Assembly (NCBI GenBank): GCA_023807065.1
Contig: JAJJLU010001053.1
Coordinates: 1-11,128 of the forward strand
DNA length: 11,128 nt
Direction of reading: 5' to 3'
DNA from: Isotricha intestinalis
Lineage: Eukaryota; Ciliophora; Litostomatea; Vestibuliferida; Isotrichidae
Shown here: positions 1-7,608 of the stretch, one piece after another
Numbering within the stretch: the stretch's first letter is position 1
Layout: the number at the start of each line of letters is the position of its first letter
The notes under the pieces: generated by a model
What the model saw: only the letters and a program-made list of their open reading frames with translations
What the model was told of the DNA's origin: nothing
Database searches by the model: none
Program-made: the position numbers and the translations under genes

Positions 1-108
1 AAAATATAAAAATTTTTATTTTAAAAATTCTAAAGTAATTGATGAATTAAATAAAGCATAGTTAATATTTAAAAAAGATAAAAATAATAAAATAATATTA
101 AAAAATAT

Positions 109-240
109 TTAAATCATATTTTCTTTATTTAAGTGATATTTTTTAAAATGATTTCTATATTCAGAAATATTTCCAAACCAACAACATCCTATACTTCTAA
201 ATTTACAATAACAATATATTGAATAATAAAAATAATCCAT
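109..240 (-). pseudogene. TRAF-type zinc-finger fragment
   Basis: Reading the minus strand from the ATG at 240 to the TAA at 109-111 gives 43 codons. They contain C12-x6-C19-x11-H31-x4-H36 with the hallmark GCCWFG around the second Cys and a Glu four residues before the first His. This is the spacing of TRAF/SIAH-like zinc fingers, which in other proteins bind zinc and mediate protein contacts, often next to a RING domain. Only one finger is visible and no RING or TRAF C-terminal domain follows. Upstream in this frame there are TAA, TAG and TGA codons within 60 bases. Downstream, the same frame stays coding-like to the window edge apart from two TAA codons. I infer a fragment of a decayed or intron-containing gene that may continue to the left. 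It overlaps the frame that follows the importin-like stop, so the two are separate pieces. A chance match is possible because only four zinc ligands support the call. Confidence 0.35.
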
Positions 241-290
241 ATAATATTACTTTTTTTATCTCTATTAATCTTCTCATTATCTTTTGGACA

Positions 291-684
291 TTATATTAAA
301 CATAATATTGAAATACAAAAACAAATTCTTTGAGATGCTAAACCAGGCATATTTTTATCTTTTATTTTCGGTAATATTTCTATAAATAATTTATTTTTAA
401 TCTTTTCAAATAAAGTTTTTTCCTCTGTTATTATTTCATTTCTTTGTCTTATTATTTGATATAAAATAAATGAACCACAAATTTTTGACTCATCATTTCC
501 TAAAATAAATAAATCAAAACATATTTCAATTGCATTTTCATATTTCTATTATTATAAATTGTTATATATTTATTTTTACTTGAAATTCTGATAAATAAAT
601 ATTTGCTATTTTTCTTTGTTCTGATGTTCCTGTTTTGTTTAGTATAATCCAAGATTCTAAAACTCGTTCCTTTGAAAATTCCAT
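291..684 (-). pseudogene. Importin/transportin-like N-terminal fragment, one intron
   Basis: From the ATG at 684, exon 1 (580-684) encodes 35 residues. After removal of the 34-nt intron (546-579), exon 2 encodes 84 more before an in-frame TAA at 291-293. The joined 119 residues follow the importin-beta N-terminal pattern seen in transportin-3, importin-13 and Mtr10: a helix containing ESW, then EQRKIANIYLSEFQ, a second helix with EICFDLF, then a small-residue helix (SKICGSFILYQIIRQR). A later helix contains GLASQRICFCISIL, like the HEAT-repeat segment after the Ran-binding region. Such receptors carry cargo through the nuclear pore and are usually 900-1100 residues, so this copy keeps only about a tenth. 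The frame after the TAA looks coding for about 18 codons and then loses its character. I infer a truncated pseudogene; a functional gene with further unseen introns is less likely. It is divergent from the large N-rich gene, with 66 bp between starts. Confidence 0.5.
546..579 (-). other. Predicted 34-nt spliceosomal intron
   Basis: On the minus strand this segment begins GTAAAAATAAA and ends AATAATAG. Its length is not a multiple of three, and it contains a TAA in the exon 1 frame. Removing it joins codon CAA (residue 35) to AAA in phase 0 and restores an importin-like frame. The very short length fits the short introns known from many ciliates. Confidence 0.6.
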
Positions 685-750
685 TAATAAATTAAGTTAA
701 TTTTAATATTTTTTAATATTATTTTTTATGCATTTAAAATCTCTATATTA
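685..750. promoter_or_regulatory. Divergent intergenic, 66 bp
   Basis: This AT-only-looking spacer separates the start of the importin-like fragment (minus) from the start of the N-rich gene (plus). It contains two adjacent copies of TTTTAATATT (701-720). No other motif can be named; a shared compact promoter is inferred from position alone. Confidence 0.3.
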
Positions 751-3700
751 ATGAATAGAAATTTAAAAAATGTTGTTAAAGAAGGAATTTTTTTATCACG
801 AATGAAAAATTATTTTAAATCTAAATATGATGAAGGAGAAAATTTTGAAATAAAAACAACAGAAAATATATTGACTGAAAGTAACAATAATTTAAATAAA
901 TCAAAAATAACCTCATCATATCAATCATTAATAAATTCATATTCAAAAAGTAAAAAAAGATATATGAATATATATGAAAATAGAAGAACAGGAGTTCCAT
1001 CTTTAAATTTAAAACAAACATATTTAAAAAACCAAGAGAATTATCATAAATATTTAAACAATAAAAAAAATAAAAAAGGATTAAAATTAGAAGGAAATAA
1101 AGAATATGAAGATTTATCAGTAGATAAATATATGGATGAAATAAATACATATAGAGAAAATATAATTAAATTAATAAATGAAAATAATTGGATATATATT
1201 TATCCTGAGTATAATAAGACTAATTTAAATAAAATGAAATTAACTCCTCTTTCTTATAAAAGTAGATTATTAATGAATACTAATAAAGAAAAAGAAGATT
1301 TTAATTTTGCGGAAAGAAATGCTGTTATTATGAGAAGAATTGAATATACTCATTCTTTAATTACTAAAAATGGAGAAAAAAAAGAAAAAGAAAAATTAAT
1401 GAAAGAAAAACAAAAAATTTATTTAATTATGAAATCTGCAGTTTTAACTATTGAAAATTGGTGGATTTCTTTTTTAGAAAGGAAAAAAGAAAAAGAAAAA
1501 AAATTACATTCATTTATTGAAAATAATTCTCAAAATATTCAAAATATAGTTTATAAATTACAATGTTTATTCAAAATAAAAAAAGAAGAAAGTAAAAAGT
1601 ATAAAATTGAATTTTTAAGAAAATTACTCAAAAACAAACAAATTTATGATAAAAAGAATAAAAAAAATAATGATACAAAAATTAAAAATGTTAATAGAGA
1701 TTTTGATGAACCTGAAATTTTAAAAAAAGAATATATAAATCAAATGTGGAAAAGAGATAAAGATAAGATTAATAATTTAAAAATTAATAATGATAAAAAT
1801 TTAAATGATAAAGGAAAAAAAATAAAAAATCCAAAAACAAAAAAATTAAATTATGATAATGAAAATATTAATAATGATAAGATAATTAATAAAAAAATAG
1901 AATATAAAATTCCTTATATTCTTTCTGAAGATAGTATAAATAATATTAAATCTAAAAATAATAAAATTGAAAAAATAAAAAATTCAAATAAAGAAAAAAT
2001 TAGGATAATGAGAATAAATCATTTTAATAATTTTGATCAATATCAAAAACCAACTTATTATAATAGTATTACTAATAACAAAAACAGTAAAAAAAATTTA
2101 AATTTTTTTTCAAAATCTTCCAAAAAAATTGAAAGAAAAAAACAAAAAATAAGTTTTGATGAAAAATTTAAATATGTTTTAGAAAAAAGTCAAAGTAATT
2201 TATATAAAGATAATAATAAAGAAAAGGTAAAGAATAAACAATTAAATAAAAGTAATATTATTCAAAATAAAAATTTAAAAAATTTAAAACATAAAGAAAG
2301 TAATTCTACTTTAAACAATAATGATATTTCAGAAAATGAAAATAATAATTTAAATTTAAATGATGAAAATTTGAATAAAATCAATCATTTTAAAGAGAAA
2401 GATATTAATAAAGATAATAATAATTCAGAAGAAAATGATAACAAAATTCAAGAAACTGAAAATAAGGAAAAATCTATATTAAAAGAAAATATTTTAGACT
2501 TAAATCCAAAAAATGAAAAAGAAGAATCTAAAACAAATGATAAACTTCAAAATAATAATAATAAAGATAATATAATACTTGATTTAAAAAAAGAAAATAA
2601 TATAAATTCAGCAAAAGAAGAAGATGAAAAGAAAAATAATAATAATATATTAATTAATGATATAAATTTGAATAATGATTTAAAAATTATTACAAAAAAG
2701 AATTTTAGTGATATTTTAGAAAATAATAATGAAAATGAAACAAACGATTTTACGGCAAAAATAAAAAATGAAAATTTAAACAATGAAAAAAATAATAATG
2801 AAGAAAATAAAAGTAATAATTCTAAACCTAATTTAATATTAAATTTTAATCAACCGGATTTACAAAATTTACAAAATTACATTAATAACAATATTGAAAA
2901 AGATAATGACATTGATTTAAATGAAAAAAATAAAAAATGCAAGAATGAAGATTTAAAAATAATAAATAATGATAATAAAGAAAATGATGATTCAATTAAT
3001 AATATTATAGATTCAAATTCAAGTGATTATTTTATGAATAAAACAAAAGAAATAATTAATGAAAAAGGAAATGAAAATGATAAAAAGAATGAAAATGAAA
3101 ATGAAATAAAAAAAATAAATCAATCAATAAAGGAATATATAAATAATGAAACAGAAGATTTAAATAAAAGTATTGGAAAATCAATCATTAAAGAGGATTT
3201 CAAATCAATAAAAAATACTTCAAAGATAGATAAACCCACTGATGAAAAAAATGAAAGTAAAGATAAAAAAGAATCAATAAACAATAATAACATAAGTATA
3301 GAAAATACAGATGAAAAAAATCCTTTAGAAATTAAAAACGAAATAAAGAATAATAATAATAATATTAATAAATATATTTTTTCATACAATCAAAACATCA
3401 TTAATCCAGAAAAAAATAATAATAATAAAATTGATTATCCTAATTATAATAATAAAATAAATAATGATAATAATAATACAAATTATAAATTTGATGATTT
3501 AAAATTAAAATTCACAAATACAGAAAATATAACAATCAATTGTAAAAATAATGAAAATTTAGAGAATGAATTATATGATAAAATTAAATGGTTTATTTAT
3601 TTAATTGAAATATGTTATAAAGAAGAATTTTTTAATAGATTAGTTTTATATTATTTATATAAGGAAAATATTAATTTAAATAATGAAGAATTAATTTCAT

Positions 3701-4236
3701 TATTAAAATTAGGAAAAATTAATTCTTATCAAAGAATTCTGAATAAGAGTTTAAAACTATTTTTAACAAATAATGATTATCAAGATAAAAATATTTCATT
3801 TAAAGATTGGATTAAAAAATTTGTAAAAAAAAAAAATTTAGGAAATGATGAAGAAATTGTTAATCAATATAATGAATATATTGAAAATAAAAATGTTGAA
3901 AAAAAAATTGAAGATAAAAAAAAATATAATAATATTATAAATGAAAATAAAAAAGAAATAATTACAAATGATGATATTATTAGTTTAGAAAATATAAATG
4001 ATGAAAATGAGAACATTACATTTAAAAATTTAAAAGAAAAAAATTTAGATTTAAATGAGAATAAAAACAATAATAAAATATTGAAAAATATTTTATCAAT
4101 TAGAAATCAAAAATTTATTTCTAAAAAACTTCTTATACCATATAATTTAAATGTTGCTTATAATTTAATTAAACAAACTAAAAAATCAAATAAAGAATTA
4201 CATAGAGAATTCAAAGATGAAATGGATAAATTTTAA
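751..4236 (+). CDS. Large Asn/Lys/Glu-rich protein of unknown function
   Basis: The 1161-residue product is not from a family I can name. Residues 1-300 are lysine-rich but varied: segments with RMKNYFKSKYDEG, a WIYIYPEY patch near 147-154, then AERNAVIMRRIEYTHSL (187-203) and an aliphatic helix ending ENWWISFLERK (235-245). The last two resemble IQ-like, calmodulin-binding helices that I recall from ciliate proteins, but no perfect IQ motif is present. Residues about 310-930 are low-complexity N/K/E/D with many short Asn runs and little sign of a fold. Residues about 940-1030 are again ordered-looking (IKWFIYLIEICYKEEFF, FKDWIKKF) and the last 40 residues carry a less repetitive tail. There is no signal peptide or membrane segment. 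The first ATG after the upstream stop at 688 was chosen. No intron is needed. A cytoskeletal or scaffold role would be a guess. The long hydrophobic frames on the opposite strand are its shadows. Confidence 0.8.
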   Translation: MNRNLKNVVKEGIFLSRMKNYFKSKYDEGENFEIKTTENILTESNNNLNKSKITSSYQSLINSYSKSKKRYMNIYENRRTGVPSLNLKQTYLKNQENYHKYLNNKKNKKGLKLEGNKEYEDLSVDKYMDEINTYRENIIKLINENNWIYIYPEYNKTNLNKMKLTPLSYKSRLLMNTNKEKEDFNFAERNAVIMRRIEYTHSLITKNGEKKEKEKLMKEKQKIYLIMKSAVLTIENWWISFLERKKEKEKKLHSFIENNSQNIQNIVYKLQCLFKIKKEESKKYKIEFLRKLLKNKQIYDKKNKKNNDTKIKNVNRDFDEPEILKKEYINQMWKRDKDKINNLKINNDKNLNDKGKKIKNPKTKKLNYDNENINNDKIINKKIEYKIPYILSEDSINNIKSKNNKIEKIKNSNKEKIRIMRINHFNNFDQYQKPTYYNSITNNKNSKKNLNFFSKSSKKIERKKQKISFDEKFKYVLEKSQSNLYKDNNKEKVKNKQLNKSNIIQNKNLKNLKHKESNSTLNNNDISENENNNLNLNDENLNKINHFKEKDINKDNNNSEENDNKIQETENKEKSILKENILDLNPKNEKEESKTNDKLQNNNNKDNIILDLKKENNINSAKEEDEKKNNNNILINDINLNNDLKIITKKNFSDILENNNENETNDFTAKIKNENLNNEKNNNEENKSNNSKPNLILNFNQPDLQNLQNYINNNIEKDNDIDLNEKNKKCKNEDLKIINNDNKENDDSINNIIDSNSSDYFMNKTKEIINEKGNENDKKNENENEIKKINQSIKEYINNETEDLNKSIGKSIIKEDFKSIKNTSKIDKPTDEKNESKDKKESINNNNISIENTDEKNPLEIKNEIKNNNNNINKYIFSYNQNIINPEKNNNNKIDYPNYNNKINNDNNNTNYKFDDLKLKFTNTENITINCKNNENLENELYDKIKWFIYLIEICYKEEFFNRLVLYYLYKENINLNNEELISLLKLGKINSYQRILNKSLKLFLTNNDYQDKNISFKDWIKKFVKKKNLGNDEEIVNQYNEYIENKNVEKKIEDKKKYNNIINENKKEIITNDDIISLENINDENENITFKNLKEKNLDLNENKNNNKILKNILSIRNQKFISKKLLIPYNLNVAYNLIKQTKKSNKELHREFKDEMDKF

Positions 4237-4538
4237 AAAATTTCATTTCATTCATAAAGAATATGTAAAATAATTTATAGAGAAATCATTATTATCAATT
4301 CTTTAATCACATAATAATATTTCAAAAATATTATTTTACAATTTCAATCCATCATTAATAATTTAAAAAACTTTGTTCATTCAAAAAAAATGTTTATTCT
4401 AAAAATAATATATAGATAATTAATATAAATAAATATAAAATATAAAAGTAATAATTTTTATCATATATAAAAACATTTTAAAGGAATTAATTGTTTTAAA
4501 TATTTAATTGAATCAAATGATTTATTATTTTATTTATA
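4237..4538. other. Convergent intergenic region
   Basis: These 302 bases lie between two converging stop codons. I see no coding-like stretch or RNA gene. The only structure is a short hairpin at 4313-4335. The region should hold the 3' ends of both transcripts. Confidence 0.5.
4313..4335. repeat. Perfect 10-bp inverted repeat
   Basis: AATAATATTT (4313-4322) and AAATATTATT (4326-4335) are exact reverse complements separated by CAA. It lies between converging genes and could influence 3'-end formation, but both arms are pure A/T, so chance is a strong alternative in this base composition. Confidence 0.3.
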
Positions 4539-4979
4539 TTATATTAACATCATTCTAACAAATTCTTCGTAATTAATAAAACCATCTCCATCAATATCAG
4601 CTTGATTAATCATATCTTTAATTTCATTTTCATTTAAATCTCCTCCTAATTTAGAAATCATATTAGTTAAATTTTCTTTAGAAATTAATCCATTACCATC
4701 AATATCAAAAATTCTAAAAGCATTTATTATTTCTCTTTCTTTTATTGAATCAATATCTTTGTTATTCATTATTCTTTTAAAATCTTCATAATCAAAATAA
4801 CCTTTATCATCTTTATCAATATTATTTATAATTTCGAATAAATCTTCATTTGGAATTTGGGTTTTTAAATTTAATTTTTTTATTAATTCTCCTAATTTTT
4901 CCACAGTTATTTGACCATCACCACTAATATTAAACATTTTAAAAGCATCTTTGTAATATTCTTCTTTTTCATCATCCAT
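4539..4979 (-). CDS. Calmodulin-like EF-hand protein
   Basis: The 146-residue product matches calmodulin in length and in layout of four EF-hands as two pairs, so it is probably a soluble calcium sensor. The loops are at residues 17-28, 55-66, 92-103 and 128-139. Loop 4 (DIDGDGFINYEE) has every calcium ligand, including Glu at position 12. Loop 3 (DIDGNGLISKEN) has Asn at position 12. Loop 2 (DKDDKGYFDYED) has Lys at position 5 and Asp at 12. Loop 1 (NISGDGQITVEK) has Asn at position 1 and Lys at 12. Conserved linkers are present, such as EREIINAFRIFD before loop 3 and EEFVRMM at the C-terminus. Loop 4 should bind calcium well, while the N-terminal lobe is probably weak or silent. True calmodulin is nearly invariant, so this is a divergent relative, perhaps of the centrin/CaM-like group, with no long N-terminal tail. 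It is divergent from the gene at 5403, 423 bp away. Confidence 0.93.
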   Translation of the reverse strand: MDDEKEEYYKDAFKMFNISGDGQITVEKLGELIKKLNLKTQIPNEDLFEIINNIDKDDKGYFDYEDFKRIMNNKDIDSIKEREIINAFRIFDIDGNGLISKENLTNMISKLGGDLNENEIKDMINQADIDGDGFINYEEFVRMMLI

Positions 4980-5402
4980 AATTTATTAATTTAAGATTAT
5001 TTTTTTTTATAAAATGAATTAAAGTATTATAACTTAGATATTCTTTTATTTTTTATAATTGTTTAAGGCTAACAACAAAAAAATAATTTTTTTATTCTTA
5101 TTGTTTTAAACTTTTAAGAAAAATATATAAATATTGTTAATTAATTATTATTCTTTTAAACTGTAATTTATGTAATCTTAATTTTGAAAAAAAAAAATTG
5201 ACTTTATATAAATCTATCTTCAAAATTAAAAGATTTTCTCAATATATTTCATTATGGATTTATCTTATTTATAATAATTTTATTATTTAAATCAAAAAAG
5301 CAATAAAATAAAAATTGTATTTACTGTAAATTGCTTTAGAATTTACATTTCTTAAATGAAAAATAGTTAATAGGTAAAAGTAAATTTTATTTTTAATAAA
5401 AA
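4980..5402. promoter_or_regulatory. Divergent intergenic, 423 bp
   Basis: This AT-rich spacer separates the starts of the EF-hand gene (minus) and the basic nuclear-type protein gene (plus). No coding-like segment or tRNA is visible. A-rich sequence directly precedes the ATG at 5403. Promoter elements for both genes are expected here, but none can be named. Confidence 0.35.
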
Positions 5403-6398
5403 ATGAATGATTTAAAAGAAGATTTTTTAGAAGAAAGTAGAAATAAAAATGAGCAAAACTGTTCATTTGAAGAATTTACTCTAAAAGAACCAAAAGAAAA
5501 TACTTATAATAATTTGAATTATTTTTCATATGAAACACAAGGTGAAACTCCAAATAATGAAAATCAATTGAATATAATTAATAAAGGTTTTGAAAATCCT
5601 AATTCAAAAGTATATTTATCTGATTACAATGTTAATATAGAAGAAAATTTAGATGATTTTTCTGATATTAGTCATGAATATTTATATGATAATAAATCTG
5701 ATCATAATTCACTTTTGTTTGATGATTCTGAAAAAAAAAAATATATTTTTAAAATTCATTCAAATGATAAAATTAGAAAAGGAAATCATATTCCTAAAGA
5801 AAAAAAGAGAAAAATGGGAAGAAAAAGAAAAGAAGATAATAATATAATATCTGATATAAAATCGCAACATAATAAATTATCTATCGATAATGTGATTAGA
5901 AAGATTAAAGTTAAATTTAATCAATTTATTATTAAACATATAAATAAAAAATATTTAGGAGATAAAAAATTAATGAAAATTGATGCAGAAGTAATAAAAG
6001 ATGGAAGTGTAACTTTTAATTTAAATTTATTAAAATCAACTATTAAAGATTTTTTAATCAATAATAAAATTTCTTCTAAATATAAAGGGAAAATAAGTAA
6101 TAAAGAAATTTTAGAAAGAATAGAAGATAATAAAGTCAAAGAATTTTTATATATGACGTATGAAGATTGTTTAAAAAAGTATTTTTGTATGAATAAATAT
6201 GATTTTTTTAAAAATTTCGGTTATTGCAATGAAAACTTATATTGTAATTTGCATTTAGAAATTAATGAAAAAAAAGTATGGGATGAACTATTTAAAGAAG
6301 GATTAACAAATCATTTTTTAAAAAAAAAAAAGAGAAGGACTATTAGTATAGAGTATAAAATTATTAATAAAATGAAAAAAAAGAAATTTTTCGATTGA
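5403..6398 (+). CDS. Basic, probably nuclear protein with AT-hook-like motif
   Basis: The 331-residue product has an acidic, Asn/Glu-rich N-terminus (1-115). It is followed by a basic cluster, KEKKRKMGRKRKED (132-145), which works as a nuclear-localisation-type signal and loosely resembles an AT-hook although the typical GRP core is replaced by GRK. Next is a block that looks conserved, HNKLSIDNVIRKIKVKF (156-172), leading into an amphipathic helix and the rest of a compact domain up to about residue 300. That part includes MTYEDCLKKYF (251-261) and several Cys and aromatic residues. A second basic cluster, KKKKRRT (307-313), lies near the C-terminus. I recall similar His-Asn-Lys...DN..RKIK blocks in uncharacterised protist proteins but know no assigned function. 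DNA binding is inferred from charge and motif only. The gene ends in TGA, with a TAA six codons further on in the same frame. It has no intron or membrane segment. Confidence 0.8.
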   Translation: MNDLKEDFLEESRNKNEQNCSFEEFTLKEPKENTYNNLNYFSYETQGETPNNENQLNIINKGFENPNSKVYLSDYNVNIEENLDDFSDISHEYLYDNKSDHNSLLFDDSEKKKYIFKIHSNDKIRKGNHIPKEKKRKMGRKRKEDNNIISDIKSQHNKLSIDNVIRKIKVKFNQFIIKHINKKYLGDKKLMKIDAEVIKDGSVTFNLNLLKSTIKDFLINNKISSKYKGKISNKEILERIEDNKVKEFLYMTYEDCLKKYFCMNKYDFFKNFGYCNENLYCNLHLEINEKKVWDELFKEGLTNHFLKKKKRRTISIEYKIINKMKKKKFFD

Positions 6399-6697
6399 AG
6401 TTGTTTTCTCTTCTAAATCAAAAATTTATTCTTTATTCTGTTTAAATTTTATTGAAAAATAAATAAATATATTAAATTATTTATTTTTAACTTTTCAAAA
6501 GATCTTTTCCTATTTATTCATTAATATATAAATTAGATAAATTTTATTAATTATTCCAGAAAAATATACTTTAAAATAAAATAATATAATTTTATTGGTA
6601 TTTTATAAATTAAATAATAATAAACTTTCAAATTTATGAAACTAAAATAATTTAAAAATATTTTATTTCATAGGAAAAAAGATATTAGTCTTTATTA
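6399..6697. other. Intergenic region between gene end and relic gene
   Basis: About 300 AT-rich bases follow the TGA of the basic protein gene. No coding-like reading was found on either strand. The only notable structure is a bulged hairpin at 6635-6672. Confidence 0.4.
6635..6672. repeat. Inverted repeat with 14-bp stem and one bulge
   Basis: TATGAAACTAAAATA (6635-6649) pairs with TATTTTATTTCATA (6659-6672), with one unpaired C at 6642 and a 9-base loop. It contains G:C pairs and is longer than most chance palindromes here. It lies 26 bases beyond the stop of the minus-strand relic gene, where a 3'-end signal or the scar of a small mobile element could sit; neither is shown. Confidence 0.4.
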
Positions 6698-7460
6698 TCA
6701 TTTGTTATTAATTACCTCATCTTTTTCTAAATACAAAAAATTATTTTTTTCTTTTTCTTTTTCTTTAATTTTTTGGTTGACTTGATGAATTTGTAAAAGC
6801 CTTGATATTAATTTTTCTTAATATTTATAAGGTTTGTTCAATGAATTTTCAATTTTATCAATTTTTCTTTTTTCTAAAACTCTGATTTTTTATTTTTTTA
6901 GATTATTTTTTAAAAAAAAATTTTATACCTTGAATGTTTTTATTTTTAATGAGAAAATTATATGAATTTTTATTTTTTTAAAAAATCAAATGATATTTTC
7001 AAATTAATTCTTTTTTTAATTTCTTCAAAATTATCTTCTTTTAATTTTTTTTTTATTTAGTTTTTTTTCTTTTTATCAATAAGAATACAAATATTATCTT
7101 TATATTGATTTTTAATTTTTTGAACAATTTTTCTTTTTAACAATTAATCTAATGATTGACTTTTTTTTAATCTTATAGAACATTTTTTATTAATCTATCA
7201 TATTGATTTTTTCTATTTAATGCTAAATTTTGATGTTTTATAGAAGTATTTAAACACTTATGAAAACATTTATTATGATTATTTGATAAATTTTTATTAT
7301 TTTTTTTAAATGAATATTTAATGAATTATTATTTTGAAGTGAATTAATATTTTTCTATTATTAATAAACTAATTGAAAAAGATTTTTTTTTTTTTAAAAT
7401 ATTATTATTGTTATTTCCTTTTAATATTAAATCAATTTCTGAAAAACTTTTATTTATCAT
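6698..7460 (-). pseudogene. Decayed coiled-coil-type gene with one intron
   Basis: No open frame survives, but coding-like minus-strand blocks follow one another. Block A starts at the ATG at 7460 (MINKSFSEIDLILKG). A block at 7176-7307 reads FHKCLNTSIKHQNLALNRK. A third block runs from 7173 to a TGA at 6698-6700. In the third block, removing a 47-nt GT...AG intron (6882-6928) joins two frames exactly, giving 143 codons. It reads, in parts, LLKRKIVQKIKNQYKDN, KIENSLNKPYKY and EKLISRLLQIHQVNQKIK. Seven in-frame TAA codons interrupt it (for example 7144-7146, 7057-7059 and 6818-6820), several where Gln would fit. Shifts between blocks fall at A-rich runs. The charged heptad-like content suggests a coiled-coil protein; I cannot name the family. 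I infer a pseudogene downstream of the annexin on the same strand. Alternatives are a gene read with TAA as sense, or sequencing indels combined with point changes. Confidence 0.5.
6882..6928 (-). other. Predicted 47-nt intron in the relic gene
   Basis: On the minus strand it starts GTATAAAATTT and ends AAAAATCAG. Splicing after CAT-TCA-AG restores AGA-GTT-TTA-GAA and continues the downstream frame (phase 2). The exact frame restoration is the main support that this stretch was once a spliced gene. Confidence 0.45.
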
Positions 7461-7608
7461 AATTATTATAATTTAGTTTTATTTTTTCATTCTATTAAGA
7501 AATATATATATAAACAAATGATTAATGAAAAAAAGAGAAGTAAAAATTAAAACAAAAAATATAACAATAATTAAATTATATTATATAATAACTAAATAAA
7601 TATATAAT

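Noticed and set aside
3120..3389. Leu/Phe/Ser-rich hydrophobic minus-strand frames inside the large N-rich gene (also 821-1150, 2547-2783, 3864-4070)
   Set aside because: They are the complement of Asn/Lys/Glu-rich codons, which automatically read as hydrophobic residues; the plus frame is continuous and far longer.
5300..5340. AGCAAT...ATTGCT short inverted repeat upstream of 5403, considered as an RNA gene
   Set aside because: A 6-bp stem with a long loop is weak, and no tRNA-like arms or box motifs accompany it.
5653..5847. 64-codon plus frame within the basic protein gene
   Set aside because: Overlaps the 331-residue gene in another frame and shows only low-complexity Ile/Lys content.
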